DNA of 8,353 nt from JANNSW01 sp031431235 (GTDB taxonomy: Bacteria; Pseudomonadota; Alphaproteobacteria; Rhizobiales; Hyphomicrobiaceae). The position numbers were made by a program, and so were the translations under genes. Numbering within the stretch: position 1 is the first letter of the stretch; each line of letters opens with the position of its first letter. The notes under the pieces were generated by a model, which saw only the letters and a list, made by a program, of their open reading frames with translations, searched no databases and was not told where the DNA came from. This document shows positions 1 to 6,475 of this stretch, piece by piece. Location: contig JANPDA010000258.1 of NCBI GenBank assembly GCA_031431235.1, positions 1-8,353 of the forward strand. The letters run 5' to 3'.

Positions 1-959
1 ACGCCGGTCGTGTAGACGCCCGTTTCCATGTTCCGCTGGACGCTCTCGCAGATGCCGATGTCCTCCTCGGCGATCTGCTTCGACCAGACTTGCGAATCCT
101 CGATCTCGGCCGGCGAGAGGCCGCGGTACCAGGACCAGTTCGAATAGCGCATCCGGCCCGGCGAAATGGGCTCGATCCTGTCCGCCTTGAAGATGCGGGA
201 GCCGAGCACACCCTGGAAGCCGGGGAAGCGATAGAACCAGATGCCCTTGGCGCCGCGCAAGCCGGAGCCGTCGCTCGCGTAGGTCACGTCGAAGACGACG
301 AGCCGGCCGCCGTCCTTCGACACGATCGAGGTGTTGTCGCGGTCGATCGCTGCGTTCAGGCGCTTGTGCACGGTGGGCAAATGGTAGCCCTCGACCGTAT
401 TGTCGCAATAGGCCTTCCAGTTGCAGGCGCCTTCGACAGCGATGCGATCGCCGTGCAGGTCGAGGTCTCTGGTGTTGGCGAAAGGCTCGGCGAGCGCCGG
501 GATCGAGCCGAGCCATTCCAAGAGGCTCGGGCCGTCGGCGGAAATCCGCACGAACACCAGCCCGCCCCAGGTATCGACCGCGACCGGCAGCAACCCAAAG
601 GCAGAGCGGTCGAACGTCGCTTCCTCGCCGAAGCTCGGCGTCCTGATCAGCTTGCCCTGGAGATCGTAGCTCCAGGCATGATAGGGGCAGACCGCCAGAC
701 GGCAGCGTCCGCTCGCCTCCCTCAGCAGCGTGGCGCCGCGGTGGCGGCAGACATTGTGGAAGGCGCGCAATTGGCCGTCCTCGCCGCGGGCGACGAACAC
801 CGGCCAGGCATTGACAGTCTCCGCCCGCCAGGAGCCAGGCTCGCTCAACCCATCCGCCGGTCCGAACAGCGCCCAGTTGCGGGCGAAAATCGCCTCGCGC
901 TCCCGGGCATGGATGCCCTCGTCCACATACCAGCTGGCGGGAAGGGTCTCGATCAGCAT
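1..959 (-). CDS. Rieske non-heme iron oxygenase, alpha (catalytic) subunit; 3' end cut by window edge
   Basis: Terminal oxygenase of a ring-hydroxylating / Rieske monooxygenase system. It takes electrons from a reductase and uses O2 to hydroxylate or demethylate a small organic substrate in the cytoplasm. About 319 codons are visible, and I expect only a few tens of C-terminal residues to be missing. The N-terminal Rieske [2Fe-2S] domain has C71-x-H73-x17-C91-x2-H94 (CRHRG ... CPYH). The catalytic domain has the mononuclear iron motif N-T-V-E190-G-Y-H193-x4-H198, and D300 in EEDIGICESVQ fits the third iron ligand. The bridging position before the first His is Glu (E190) rather than the Asp of naphthalene dioxygenase. 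Glu is known there in choline/carnitine/betaine-type Rieske enzymes, so a quaternary-amine or similar substrate is possible but unproven. The start at 959 is supported by GAGG at 968-971 on the minus strand, 8 nt upstream. No beta subunit or reductase is visible. It is divergent from the DMT exporter gene. Confidence 0.93.
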   Translation of the reverse strand, partial: MLIETLPASWYVDEGIHAREREAIFARNWALFGPADGLSEPGSWRAETVNAWPVFVARGEDGQLRAFHNVCRHRGATLLREASGRCRLAVCPYHAWSYDLQGKLIRTPSFGEEATFDRSAFGLLPVAVDTWGGLVFVRISADGPSLLEWLGSIPALAEPFANTRDLDLHGDRIAVEGACNWKAYCDNTVEGYHLPTVHKRLNAAIDRDNTSIVSKDGGRLVVFDVTYASDGSGLRGAKGIWFYRFPGFQGVLGSRIFKADRIEPISPGRMRYSNWSWYRGLSPAEIEDSQVWSKQIAEEDIGICESVQRNMETGVYTTG

Positions 960-1099
960 GCATTGAACCTCGAGAGCATGGGCGTTGGCGGCGGCGGGAG
1001 GCTATTGCGTTTGTGCTCGGCCAGCAAGGCGCTGCGATGATACCGGCAGAGCACAATCGGCACTCGACCGCGCTCCCGTAGCCGGGCATTCTCCCCGCC
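960..1099. promoter_or_regulatory. Divergent intergenic region with inverted repeat TTGTGCTC-N30-GAGCACAA
   Basis: This 140-nt spacer separates the divergently transcribed Rieske oxygenase and DMT exporter genes, so it should hold both promoters. It contains an 8-bp perfect inverted repeat: TTGTGCTC at 1011-1018 and GAGCACAA at 1049-1056. Extended to GTTTGTGCTC and GATTGTGCTC, the arms match at 9 of 10 positions. The placement between divergent genes suits an operator for a local regulator. However, such a repeat is not very unlikely by chance in 140 nt, and I see no convincing -35/-10 pair. Confidence 0.35.
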
Positions 1100-2014
1100 A
1101 TGCCGCCAATGGTCCAGCCTCCCGCGCTCCAGCGCCCGCTCCGCGGCATCGCCTACAAGGTTGCCTCGACCTTCGTCTTCACCGCCATGGTCGCCTGCAT
1201 CAAGCTCGTCGCCGACCGGGTGCCGACGGGCGAGATCGTGTTCTTCCGCTCCGCGCTGGCGCTGGTGCCGATCGCCATCTTTTTCGGCTGGCGCGGTGAG
1301 CTCGGCCTGACGCTGCGCACCAGCAATCCGCGCGGTCATGTGTGGCGCGGGCTGTGCGGCGTCACCTCGATGGCGCTGTGGTTCCTGGCGATCGCGCTCA
1401 TTCCCCTGCCAGAGGCTCTGGCCATTGGCTATGCCTCGCCCCTCATCACCGTGGTGCTTGCCGCCGTGATGCTCGGTGAGGTGGTCAGGGCTTATCGCTG
1501 GTCCGCGGTCGCCGTTGGCTTCGGCGGCATTCTGCTGCTGCTGGCTCCCCGCCTCGGCGCCGACAGCCTCGCCGCAGCGGGAAGCCGTGAAATGCTCGGC
1601 GCGGCGGCGGCTCTCGGCTCGGCTTTCTTCGTCTCGCTCGCCATGGTTCAGCTGCGCCGCCTCACCCGCACCGAGACGACGCCGGCGATCGTCACCTATT
1701 TCTCGCTGACGGCGATCGGCCTCTCGTTCCTGACCATTCCATTCGGCTGGATGCTGCCTGCGCCGGGTGATCTGGCGCTGCTGGTCGCGACGGGCCTGCT
1801 GGGCGGCGTCGGGCAGGTGCTGCTGACCGAGGGCTATCGTCATGCGGAGGCCTCCGCCATTGCCTCCTTCGACTACACAGGCATGATCTGGGGTCTGCTG
1901 CTGGCGTGGCTGATGTTCGGCGAAGCTCCCGACGCGCTGGTGGCGGCGGGGTGTCTGGTGGTCGTCGGATCGGGCCTCTTCATCATCTACCGCGAGCGGG
2001 CTCAGGCCAGGTGA
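1100..2014 (+). CDS. EamA/DMT-superfamily permease (RhaT/RarD-like), 10 predicted membrane helices
   Basis: Inner-membrane transporter of the drug/metabolite transporter superfamily, 304 aa, the usual length. These proteins move small metabolites, often outward. The protein shows two tandem EamA repeats: roughly residues 14-148 and 168-297, each made of about five hydrophobic segments. The first repeat ends in the characteristic LGE (125-127) followed by the G-rich helix 136-148. The second has the matching FGE at 273-275 and helix 279-296. A short basic tail (YRERAQAR) puts the C-terminus in the cytoplasm. I chose the start at 1100; Met4 at 1109 is a possible alternative, and neither has a strong Shine-Dalgarno. 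The gene is divergent from the Rieske oxygenase and overlaps the 3' end of the convergent flavin monooxygenase gene by 13 bp. The substrate cannot be told from sequence; the neighbours suggest an organic metabolite handled by the oxygenases. Confidence 0.92.
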   Translation: MPPMVQPPALQRPLRGIAYKVASTFVFTAMVACIKLVADRVPTGEIVFFRSALALVPIAIFFGWRGELGLTLRTSNPRGHVWRGLCGVTSMALWFLAIALIPLPEALAIGYASPLITVVLAAVMLGEVVRAYRWSAVAVGFGGILLLLAPRLGADSLAAAGSREMLGAAAALGSAFFVSLAMVQLRRLTRTETTPAIVTYFSLTAIGLSFLTIPFGWMLPAPGDLALLVATGLLGGVGQVLLTEGYRHAEASAIASFDYTGMIWGLLLAWLMFGEAPDALVAAGCLVVVGSGLFIIYRERAQAR

Positions 2015-3798
2015 TGCACCTTGGCGAGGCCATGCACCGGCGTCGCAATGCCGACCGCGCGCGCCTTCAACTGCAGCGCGAGGATGAGGGAGTAGACACG
2101 CGACTGGTAGAGATTGCCGCCATGGAACCAGAGGCCGGGCTGCTGCGTCGGTTTCCACATGTTGCGCAGCTCGCCCTCCCAGGGGCCGGGATCGTTCGCC
2201 GTGCTGGAGCCGACGCCCCAGCATTTGCCCACCCGGTCGGCGACCTCCTGGCTGATCAGCTCCGCCGCCCAGCCATTCATCGAGCCGAAGCCGGTCGCGT
2301 AGACGACGAGATCCGCGGGTAACGTGCTGCCGTCGTCGAGAACGACCGCGTTCTCGCTCAGTCGCTCGACCGCGACCCGGCTTCTCAGCCCGACCCTGCC
2401 ATCGGCGATCAGGTCGCTGGCACCCACGTCGATGTAGTAGCCGGCGCCGCGCCGGACGTACTTGCAGTGGATGCCGGTCGCATCCTCGCCGAAATCGTAC
2501 ATGAAGCCGACCCGGTCGAGCGCCGCGTAGAGGTCGCGGTCGCGAGCGGCGATCTCCTCCACCACCTTTTTCGCCCGCCGCGGCATCAGCCGGTGAGGCA
2601 TCGAGGAGAGCTTCAGGTCGGCCAGATCGGTGGTGATGCCGCGGGCGAGAGCTGCTTCGGAGTAGAGCGGCCCGAAGCCGAGCTCCATCAGCGTGCTCGA
2701 GCGCACGACGATCGTGGGCGAGCGCTGGATCATGGTCACTATCGCGCCATGCTCCCAGAGGTCGGCAGCGATGTCATGGGCCGAGTTGTTGGCGCCGACG
2801 ATGACGCAGCGCTTGCCGCGATAGCCCTCGCCCGAGGTGTACTGGCTCGAATGCATCTGCTCGCCGGCGAACCGGTCAGCACCGGGAAAGCGCGGAATGT
2901 TGGGTACGCCCGACATGCCGGTTGCCAGCACCAGCTGCTTGGGCTTCAGGATGATCGTCCGCCCCTCCCGCTCGACCTCGATCGTCCATTCGCCGGCGGC
3001 CTCGTCATAGCTCGCACGCTTGGCCGTCGACGAGGTCCAGTAGTCGAGCTCCATCACCTTCACGTACATCTCCAGCCAGTCGCCGAGCTTGTCCTTGGGC
3101 GAGAACACCGGCCAGTGATCCGGGAACGGCAGATAGGGCATGTGGTCGTACCAGACCGGATCGTGCAGGCAGAGCGACTTGTAACGGTTGCGCCAGCTGT
3201 CGCCGGCCTTGGGGTTGCGCTCCAGAATGATGGTCGGCACGCCGAGCCGCTTCAGCCGCGCTCCGAGCCCGATCCCACCCTGTCCGCCGCCGATGACGAG
3301 GCAGTAAGGCTGCCGGCTGAAGCCGAGCTCGGCCGCGTCGGCGCTCCGCTGCTCGAGCCACGTCCTGCGATCGCGACGCGCGCCGTGCTCGACGCCCGGC
3401 TCACGTTGGGGGCCGCGCTTCTCCTCGTGACCTTTGAGCTCGGCGATGGCCGACAGCAGCGTCCAGCAGCGCCCATCCCGCAACCGCACATGGCCGCGGC
3501 CGCGCGCGACGCTGGTTTCGAAGGCGAGCATCGACTCCGTCACGCCGTCGACGACCTCGGCCGTGCCGTCGCGCCTGAACACGGCTGTGCCGGCATGACC
3601 CATCGTCGCCTCCAGCATGGCGGCAATCTCGCCATGGCCCTCCATCGTCTCGATGTTCCAGGTGAAGGCCGCCATGTCGCGCCAGAAGCCTTCGGGCTCG
3701 AACAGGGCGACGACCGCCGTCACGTCCTTGCGGGCAAGAGCCGCATTGAAGCGGGCGAGCCAATGCTCGATCTGACGGAGGGGCTCGTTGTCGTGCAT
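2002..3798 (-). CDS. Flavin-containing monooxygenase (FMO-like) with N-terminal NTF2/SnoaL-like domain
   Basis: FAD- and NADPH-dependent monooxygenase, 598 aa, likely cytoplasmic. Residues 1 to about 120 look like an NTF2/SnoaL-like cone domain (IEHWLARFNAALARKDV..., WNIETMEGHGEIAAML). A polar linker (about 123-160) leads to the FAD Rossmann motif G170-G-G-Q-G-G175. Then come the FMO fingerprint F310-x-G312-xxx-H316-S317-xx-Y320, the NADPH-binding motif G335-A-N-N-S-A340 and the ATG motif 501-503 (DLVVYATGFGS). The Tyr ending in the fingerprint resembles FMO/YUCCA enzymes more than Baeyer-Villiger enzymes, which have Trp there. N- or S-oxygenation is therefore more likely, but the substrate is unknown. 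I chose Met at 3798 because the upstream in-frame 59 codons look non-protein-like and run across the divergent spacer into the epimerase gene. AGAGG lies about 12 nt upstream. The 3' end overlaps the DMT exporter tail-to-tail by 13 bp. Confidence 0.93.
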   Translation of the reverse strand: MHDNEPLRQIEHWLARFNAALARKDVTAVVALFEPEGFWRDMAAFTWNIETMEGHGEIAAMLEATMGHAGTAVFRRDGTAEVVDGVTESMLAFETSVARGRGHVRLRDGRCWTLLSAIAELKGHEEKRGPQREPGVEHGARRDRRTWLEQRSADAAELGFSRQPYCLVIGGGQGGIGLGARLKRLGVPTIILERNPKAGDSWRNRYKSLCLHDPVWYDHMPYLPFPDHWPVFSPKDKLGDWLEMYVKVMELDYWTSSTAKRASYDEAAGEWTIEVEREGRTIILKPKQLVLATGMSGVPNIPRFPGADRFAGEQMHSSQYTSGEGYRGKRCVIVGANNSAHDIAADLWEHGAIVTMIQRSPTIVVRSSTLMELGFGPLYSEAALARGITTDLADLKLSSMPHRLMPRRAKKVVEEIAARDRDLYAALDRVGFMYDFGEDATGIHCKYVRRGAGYYIDVGASDLIADGRVGLRSRVAVERLSENAVVLDDGSTLPADLVVYATGFGSMNGWAAELISQEVADRVGKCWGVGSSTANDPGPWEGELRNMWKPTQQPGLWFHGGNLYQSRVYSLILALQLKARAVGIATPVHGLAKVHHLA

Positions 3799-3900
3799 GG
3801 TGGTGACGGACCTCTGAGCGAGAGAGGCTGCACTATCGATCGTGCCTGCGGATTGTGCAATGCCAGCCACGCACGGGAAGCCATTGCTGGGAGACGAGCG
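3799..3900. promoter_or_regulatory. Divergent promoter region with near-palindrome ATTGTGCAAT
   Basis: This 102-nt spacer lies between the start of the leftward flavin monooxygenase gene and the rightward epimerase gene. It must hold the 5' signals of both. A near-perfect palindrome ATTG-TG-CAAT sits at 3852-3861 and a CGATCG palindrome lies just left of it. GATTGTGC at 3851-3858 also occurs in one arm of the inverted repeat in the 960-1099 spacer. GGGAG at about 3889-3893 is a good Shine-Dalgarno for the epimerase start. Operator function is inference only. Confidence 0.35.
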
Positions 3901-4782
3901 ATGCGGATCGCGTTGACGGGAGCGGCTGGTTTCATCGGACGGCGGGCGATGCAGGCCCTCGCCGATGCCGGGCATACGTTAGCCGCGAGCGACCTGAAGC
4001 CAGGCGAGGGCGTCGAAGCGCTCGATCTGCGCGATCGTCGTGCGGTAGCGGCATGGATCGAGCGCAACGTGCCAGACCTGGTGGTGCATGCGGGGGCAAT
4101 CTCGGGACCCATGCTCGCCCGCGACGAGCCCCTCGTGATGCTGGATGTCAATGCCGGCGGCACGCTGAACCTGCTCGAGGCCATGCGCACCAATGGCGTA
4201 TCGCGCATGGTGCTGCTCTCCTCGATCGCCGTCTATGGCTTGAAGGGACCGGCGGGCCCGGTTCTGGAATCGACCGCCCTCGTCGCCTACGATCCCTACA
4301 GCGCCAGCAAGATCGCAGGCGAAGCGGTGCTCGCGGCCTACGCGGGCGCCTTCGGCATCGCAGGCGCAGCGCTGCGCGTCTCGACCGTCTATGGTCCGGG
4401 CCGTGTGACGCCCTACATCATCGCCGATCTGATCCGCGCCGGCCGCACGGGTGGCAGTGCGACCGTCTCCGGCCAGACCCCGAGCATGCGCCAGTACGTT
4501 CACGTGGATGATGTCGTGCGCTCGATCCGGCTCGCCGTCGAGTCGCCGCTTGCAGGCTATGTGCCGCTCAACATCACCAGCGGCAGCTATCTCTCGGAAG
4601 TCGCTGTCGCCGCAATCATCCGCCGTCACCTGCCGCGCCTGACCGTGATCGCCGACCCCGCGCGGGCCGGAGGCGACGGCGATTTCGGTCCGCTCGACAT
4701 CGCCGCTGCCGCGCGACTGATCGGCTATCGCCCGGAGGTGGCCTTGGAGGCAGGGCTGGCGCGGCTAATTGCAGAATCCTAG
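3901..4782 (+). CDS. NAD(P)-dependent epimerase/dehydratase (extended SDR family)
   Basis: Cytoplasmic NAD(P)-dependent oxidoreductase of the extended short-chain dehydrogenase family, 293 aa, typically acting on nucleotide sugars, sugar acids or related carbonyl compounds. The N-terminal Rossmann motif is T6-G-A-A-G-F-I-G13. The catalytic set is a Ser in LLSSIAVYG (S107/S108), Tyr133 and Lys137 in YSASK. The region 199-206 (YVHVDDVV) is the conserved epimerase substrate-domain segment. GGGAG seven nt upstream supports the start at 3901. The open frame reaches much further upstream, but that stretch is the antisense of the flavin monooxygenase gene. The TAG stop (4780-4782) lies inside the left arm of the palindrome at 4779-4846, so the last codons may have been altered when that element arrived. 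The protein is slightly short for the family. The exact substrate is not recognisable. Confidence 0.92.
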   Translation: MRIALTGAAGFIGRRAMQALADAGHTLAASDLKPGEGVEALDLRDRRAVAAWIERNVPDLVVHAGAISGPMLARDEPLVMLDVNAGGTLNLLEAMRTNGVSRMVLLSSIAVYGLKGPAGPVLESTALVAYDPYSASKIAGEAVLAAYAGAFGIAGAALRVSTVYGPGRVTPYIIADLIRAGRTGGSATVSGQTPSMRQYVHVDDVVRSIRLAVESPLAGYVPLNITSGSYLSEVAVAAIIRRHLPRLTVIADPARAGGDGDFGPLDIAAAARLIGYRPEVALEAGLARLIAES

Positions 4783-4846
4783 TGTTCCGTCTTTCCATTC
4801 ATTGATCCAGCCTCGCCGGAATCGAATGAATGGGACGGAACACTAG
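4779..4846. repeat. Long imperfect palindrome (possible MITE/REP-like element or hairpin terminator)
   Basis: The left arm CTAGTGTTCCGTC (4779-4791) is exactly complementary to GACGGAACACTAG (4834-4846). After a 3-nt TTT bulge (4792-4794) a second stem follows: CCATTCATT (4795-4803) pairs with AATGAATGG (4825-4833). That gives 22 paired bases around a 21-nt loop. Both outer ends are CTAG. The left end contributes the TAG stop of the epimerase gene. No run of T follows the right arm, so a classical intrinsic terminator is not well supported. Transcriptional insulation before nuoE, or a mobile palindromic element, are both possible. The structure is certain; its role is inferred. Confidence 0.85.
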
Positions 4847-4999
4847 AGACGGATTGGCGGCAGCGGGCGCCATCACAGACTTCTCCGCCATCACATACGG
4901 GTCGTGCATGCACGCCCGGTCGCGGCGAAAGGCCGGTTGCCAACGCGGCGCCGAGCGGCTACCCGTCGGTTCCGCCGAACTCCACCGCCAGAGACCGCC
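4847..4999. other. Gene-free leader upstream of nuoE
   Basis: About 150 nt between the palindrome and nuoE hold no credible gene. The NuoE frame opens upstream to an ATG at 4904, but the 32 extra residues are Arg/Pro/Ala-rich and unlike any NuoE N-terminus. The region should contain the nuoE promoter if the genes to the left do not read through. I see no clear promoter boxes, and only AGAGA as a weak ribosome binding site before 5000. Confidence 0.5.
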
Positions 5000-6088
5000 A
5001 TGGCCGTCCGCAAACTCGATCCCGACCAGCCCGCGAGCTTCGTCTTCAAGCCCGCCAATCTCGCCTGGGCCATGAGCCTCGTCGAGAAGTATCCGCCCGG
5101 CAAGCAGGCCTCCGCCGTCATTCCCTTGCTTTGGCGCGGCCAGGAGCAGGAGGGTTGGGTCACCGAGCCGATGATCCGCACGGTCGCGGGCATGCTCGAC
5201 ATGGCCGAGATCCGCGTGCTGGAGGTCGCGACCTTCTACACCCAGTTCCTGCTGTCGCCGGTCGGCGCCAAGGCCCATATCCAGGTCTGCGGCACCACGC
5301 CCTGCATGCTGCGCGGGGCCGAGGCGCTGAAGGACGTGTGCCGGCGCCGCATCCATCCCGACCCCCATCACCTCTCCGCCGACGGCAGCTTCTCGTGGGA
5401 GGAGGTCGAGTGCCTGGGCGCCTGTGTGAATGCGCCGATGGTGCTGATCGGCTCCGACACCTACGAGGATCTGAGCCCCCAGAGCTTCGAGCAGCTGATC
5501 GATGGCTTTGCCGCCGGCCGCCCGCCAGAACCCGGCCCGCAGGTGAAGCGCCAGTTATCCGCGCCCGAGGGCGGCCAGACGACCTTGATGGATGCCTCCC
5601 TGTTCGATGGCTCCGTGGTCGGGACCTGGAAGAAGGGCTTCGACGAGCGTATCGAGGCGGCAGCCGAAGCAAAGGCCAAGGCAGCGGCCGCTGTGCCGGC
5701 AGCGGCTGCGCCAGCCGCTCCACCGACGCCCAAGCCAGCGGAACCCGTCAGGCTCGCCGATACCGCAAAGCCGGCCGCCGCGCCTGTGCCGGCAAGCGGT
5801 CCCGACAAAGGCAAGCCCGTCCTGCTCGCCCAGGCGCGCGGCGCCAAAGGCGACGATCTGAAACTCATCTGGGGTGTCGCCGAGAAGCTGGAGCAGCGGC
5901 TGAACGCCATGGGCATTTGGCACTTCGACCAGATCGCCGCTTGGACGCCACAGCACGTCGCGTGGTTCGAGCGCGAGATGCAAGGCTTCACGGGCCGGGT
6001 CGCGCGCGATGAATGGATCGAGCAGTGCCAGAAGCTCAGCACCGGCTGGCGCCCCGACGGGACGGTCGGAGCGCGGCCGAAGGGGTGA
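5000..6088 (+). CDS. nuoE: NADH-quinone oxidoreductase subunit E (24-kDa, 2Fe-2S) with C-terminal helix-hairpin-helix-like extension
   Basis: Subunit of the NADH-oxidising arm of respiratory complex I, on the cytoplasmic side of the inner membrane. It works next to NuoF and carries the [2Fe-2S] cluster N1a. The thioredoxin-like core (about residues 13-175) has the four cluster ligands C97-x4-C102 and C138-x3-C142 (CGTTPC; CLGAC), plus conserved VLEVATFYTQF. At 362 aa it is about twice the E. coli length. After the core come a conserved rhizobial segment (about 175-215), a low-complexity Ala/Pro/Lys linker (about 218-272) and a C-terminal domain (about 284-346, DDLKLIWGVAEKLEQRL...). That last domain resembles the helix-hairpin-helix tail found on alphaproteobacterial NuoE and on ribosomal protein L21. 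The start at 5000 gives the family-typical MAVRKL..DQPASF N-terminus. nuoD is not upstream as usual, and nuoF does not follow directly; a two-gene module lies between. Confidence 0.96.
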   Translation: MAVRKLDPDQPASFVFKPANLAWAMSLVEKYPPGKQASAVIPLLWRGQEQEGWVTEPMIRTVAGMLDMAEIRVLEVATFYTQFLLSPVGAKAHIQVCGTTPCMLRGAEALKDVCRRRIHPDPHHLSADGSFSWEEVECLGACVNAPMVLIGSDTYEDLSPQSFEQLIDGFAAGRPPEPGPQVKRQLSAPEGGQTTLMDASLFDGSVVGTWKKGFDERIEAAAEAKAKAAAAVPAAAAPAAPPTPKPAEPVRLADTAKPAAAPVPASGPDKGKPVLLAQARGAKGDDLKLIWGVAEKLEQRLNAMGIWHFDQIAAWTPQHVAWFEREMQGFTGRVARDEWIEQCQKLSTGWRPDGTVGARPKG

Positions 6089-6127
6089 TGATTTGGAATG
6101 CTCCAGTACGACGTGGTATGAAGACGA

Positions 6128-6475
6128 ATGGAAAACTCAACACCACAACAGCAGGCTCTGGAGGAGACGGCGACTGCTGTCTCGCCGGTGAGCCTCGTGC
6201 CCCGGCTCAGGGAGCTCGAGGCCGATCTCCGCAGGCGCGGCATCGTCAGGCTAGATGTTTTCGGATCGCGTGCGCGCGGCGACTTCAAGTCGGACAGCGA
6301 CGTCGACCTGCTCATCGGGCTCGCGCCCGGTCAGCGGTTCACTTTGATCGATTGGGCCCATTTGGAGCGACTGCTCAGCGATACGCTCGGAATCGAGACC
6401 CATTTGTCGACGTGGCGGTCGGTCCCGCCTGCGATCAAGGACGAGCTCGAGCAGGAGGCAGTCAGGGTGTTCTGA
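6128..6475 (+). CDS. MNT-domain nucleotidyltransferase, MntA-like antitoxin
   Basis: Minimal nucleotidyltransferase, 115 aa, a normal size. In MntA/HepT modules this protein neutralises the HEPN partner by adding AMP to a Tyr beside its active site. The signature is G46-S-R-A-R-G51 followed by S55-D-S-D58-V-D60-L-L, so the GSxxRG(x6)DxD core is intact. The later beta strand that usually carries the third metal-binding Asp (VDL-type) reads IETHLST here, with H92 at the expected position, so this residue seems to be missing. The gene starts 39 nt after nuoE. Its TGA overlaps the HEPN gene's ATG by one base, which indicates translational coupling. The first 20 residues are polar and variable, and no strong Shine-Dalgarno is seen. 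I am confident of the domain; whether it is an active AMP transferase is uncertain. Confidence 0.9.
   Translation: MENSTPQQQALEETATAVSPVSLVPRLRELEADLRRRGIVRLDVFGSRARGDFKSDSDVDLLIGLAPGQRFTLIDWAHLERLLSDTLGIETHLSTWRSVPPAIKDELEQEAVRVF

Noticed and set aside
90..1040. Open frame of 316 codons on the + strand
   Set aside because: It is antisense to the Rieske oxygenase gene, whose metal-binding motifs are all intact on the minus strand. The predicted protein is low-complexity Arg/Ala/Gly typical of GC-rich shadow frames.
953..2224. Open frame of 423 codons on the minus strand
   Set aside because: It is antisense to the well-supported DMT exporter and gives an Arg/Gln/Gly-rich product with no recognisable domain.
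2467..3900. Upstream extension of the epimerase frame by 478 codons
   Set aside because: This part is antisense to the flavin monooxygenase gene. The epimerase Rossmann motif begins six residues after the Met at 3901, which has a good Shine-Dalgarno.
3799..3975. 59-codon N-terminal extension of the flavin monooxygenase
   Set aside because: The residues are Ser/Arg/Pro-rich and unlike the NTF2-like domain. The extension would overlap the start of the divergent epimerase gene, and the Met at 3798 is better placed.
4779..4846. Start of a CRISPR array or an IS end
   Set aside because: The structure is a single palindrome with no repeated units or spacers, and no transposase gene lies next to it.
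6013..6474. Upstream extension of the HEPN frame across the MNT gene and the nuoE end
   Set aside because: It overlaps two well-supported genes in another frame. The ATG at 6475 overlapping the MNT stop gives a normal-size HEPN protein.
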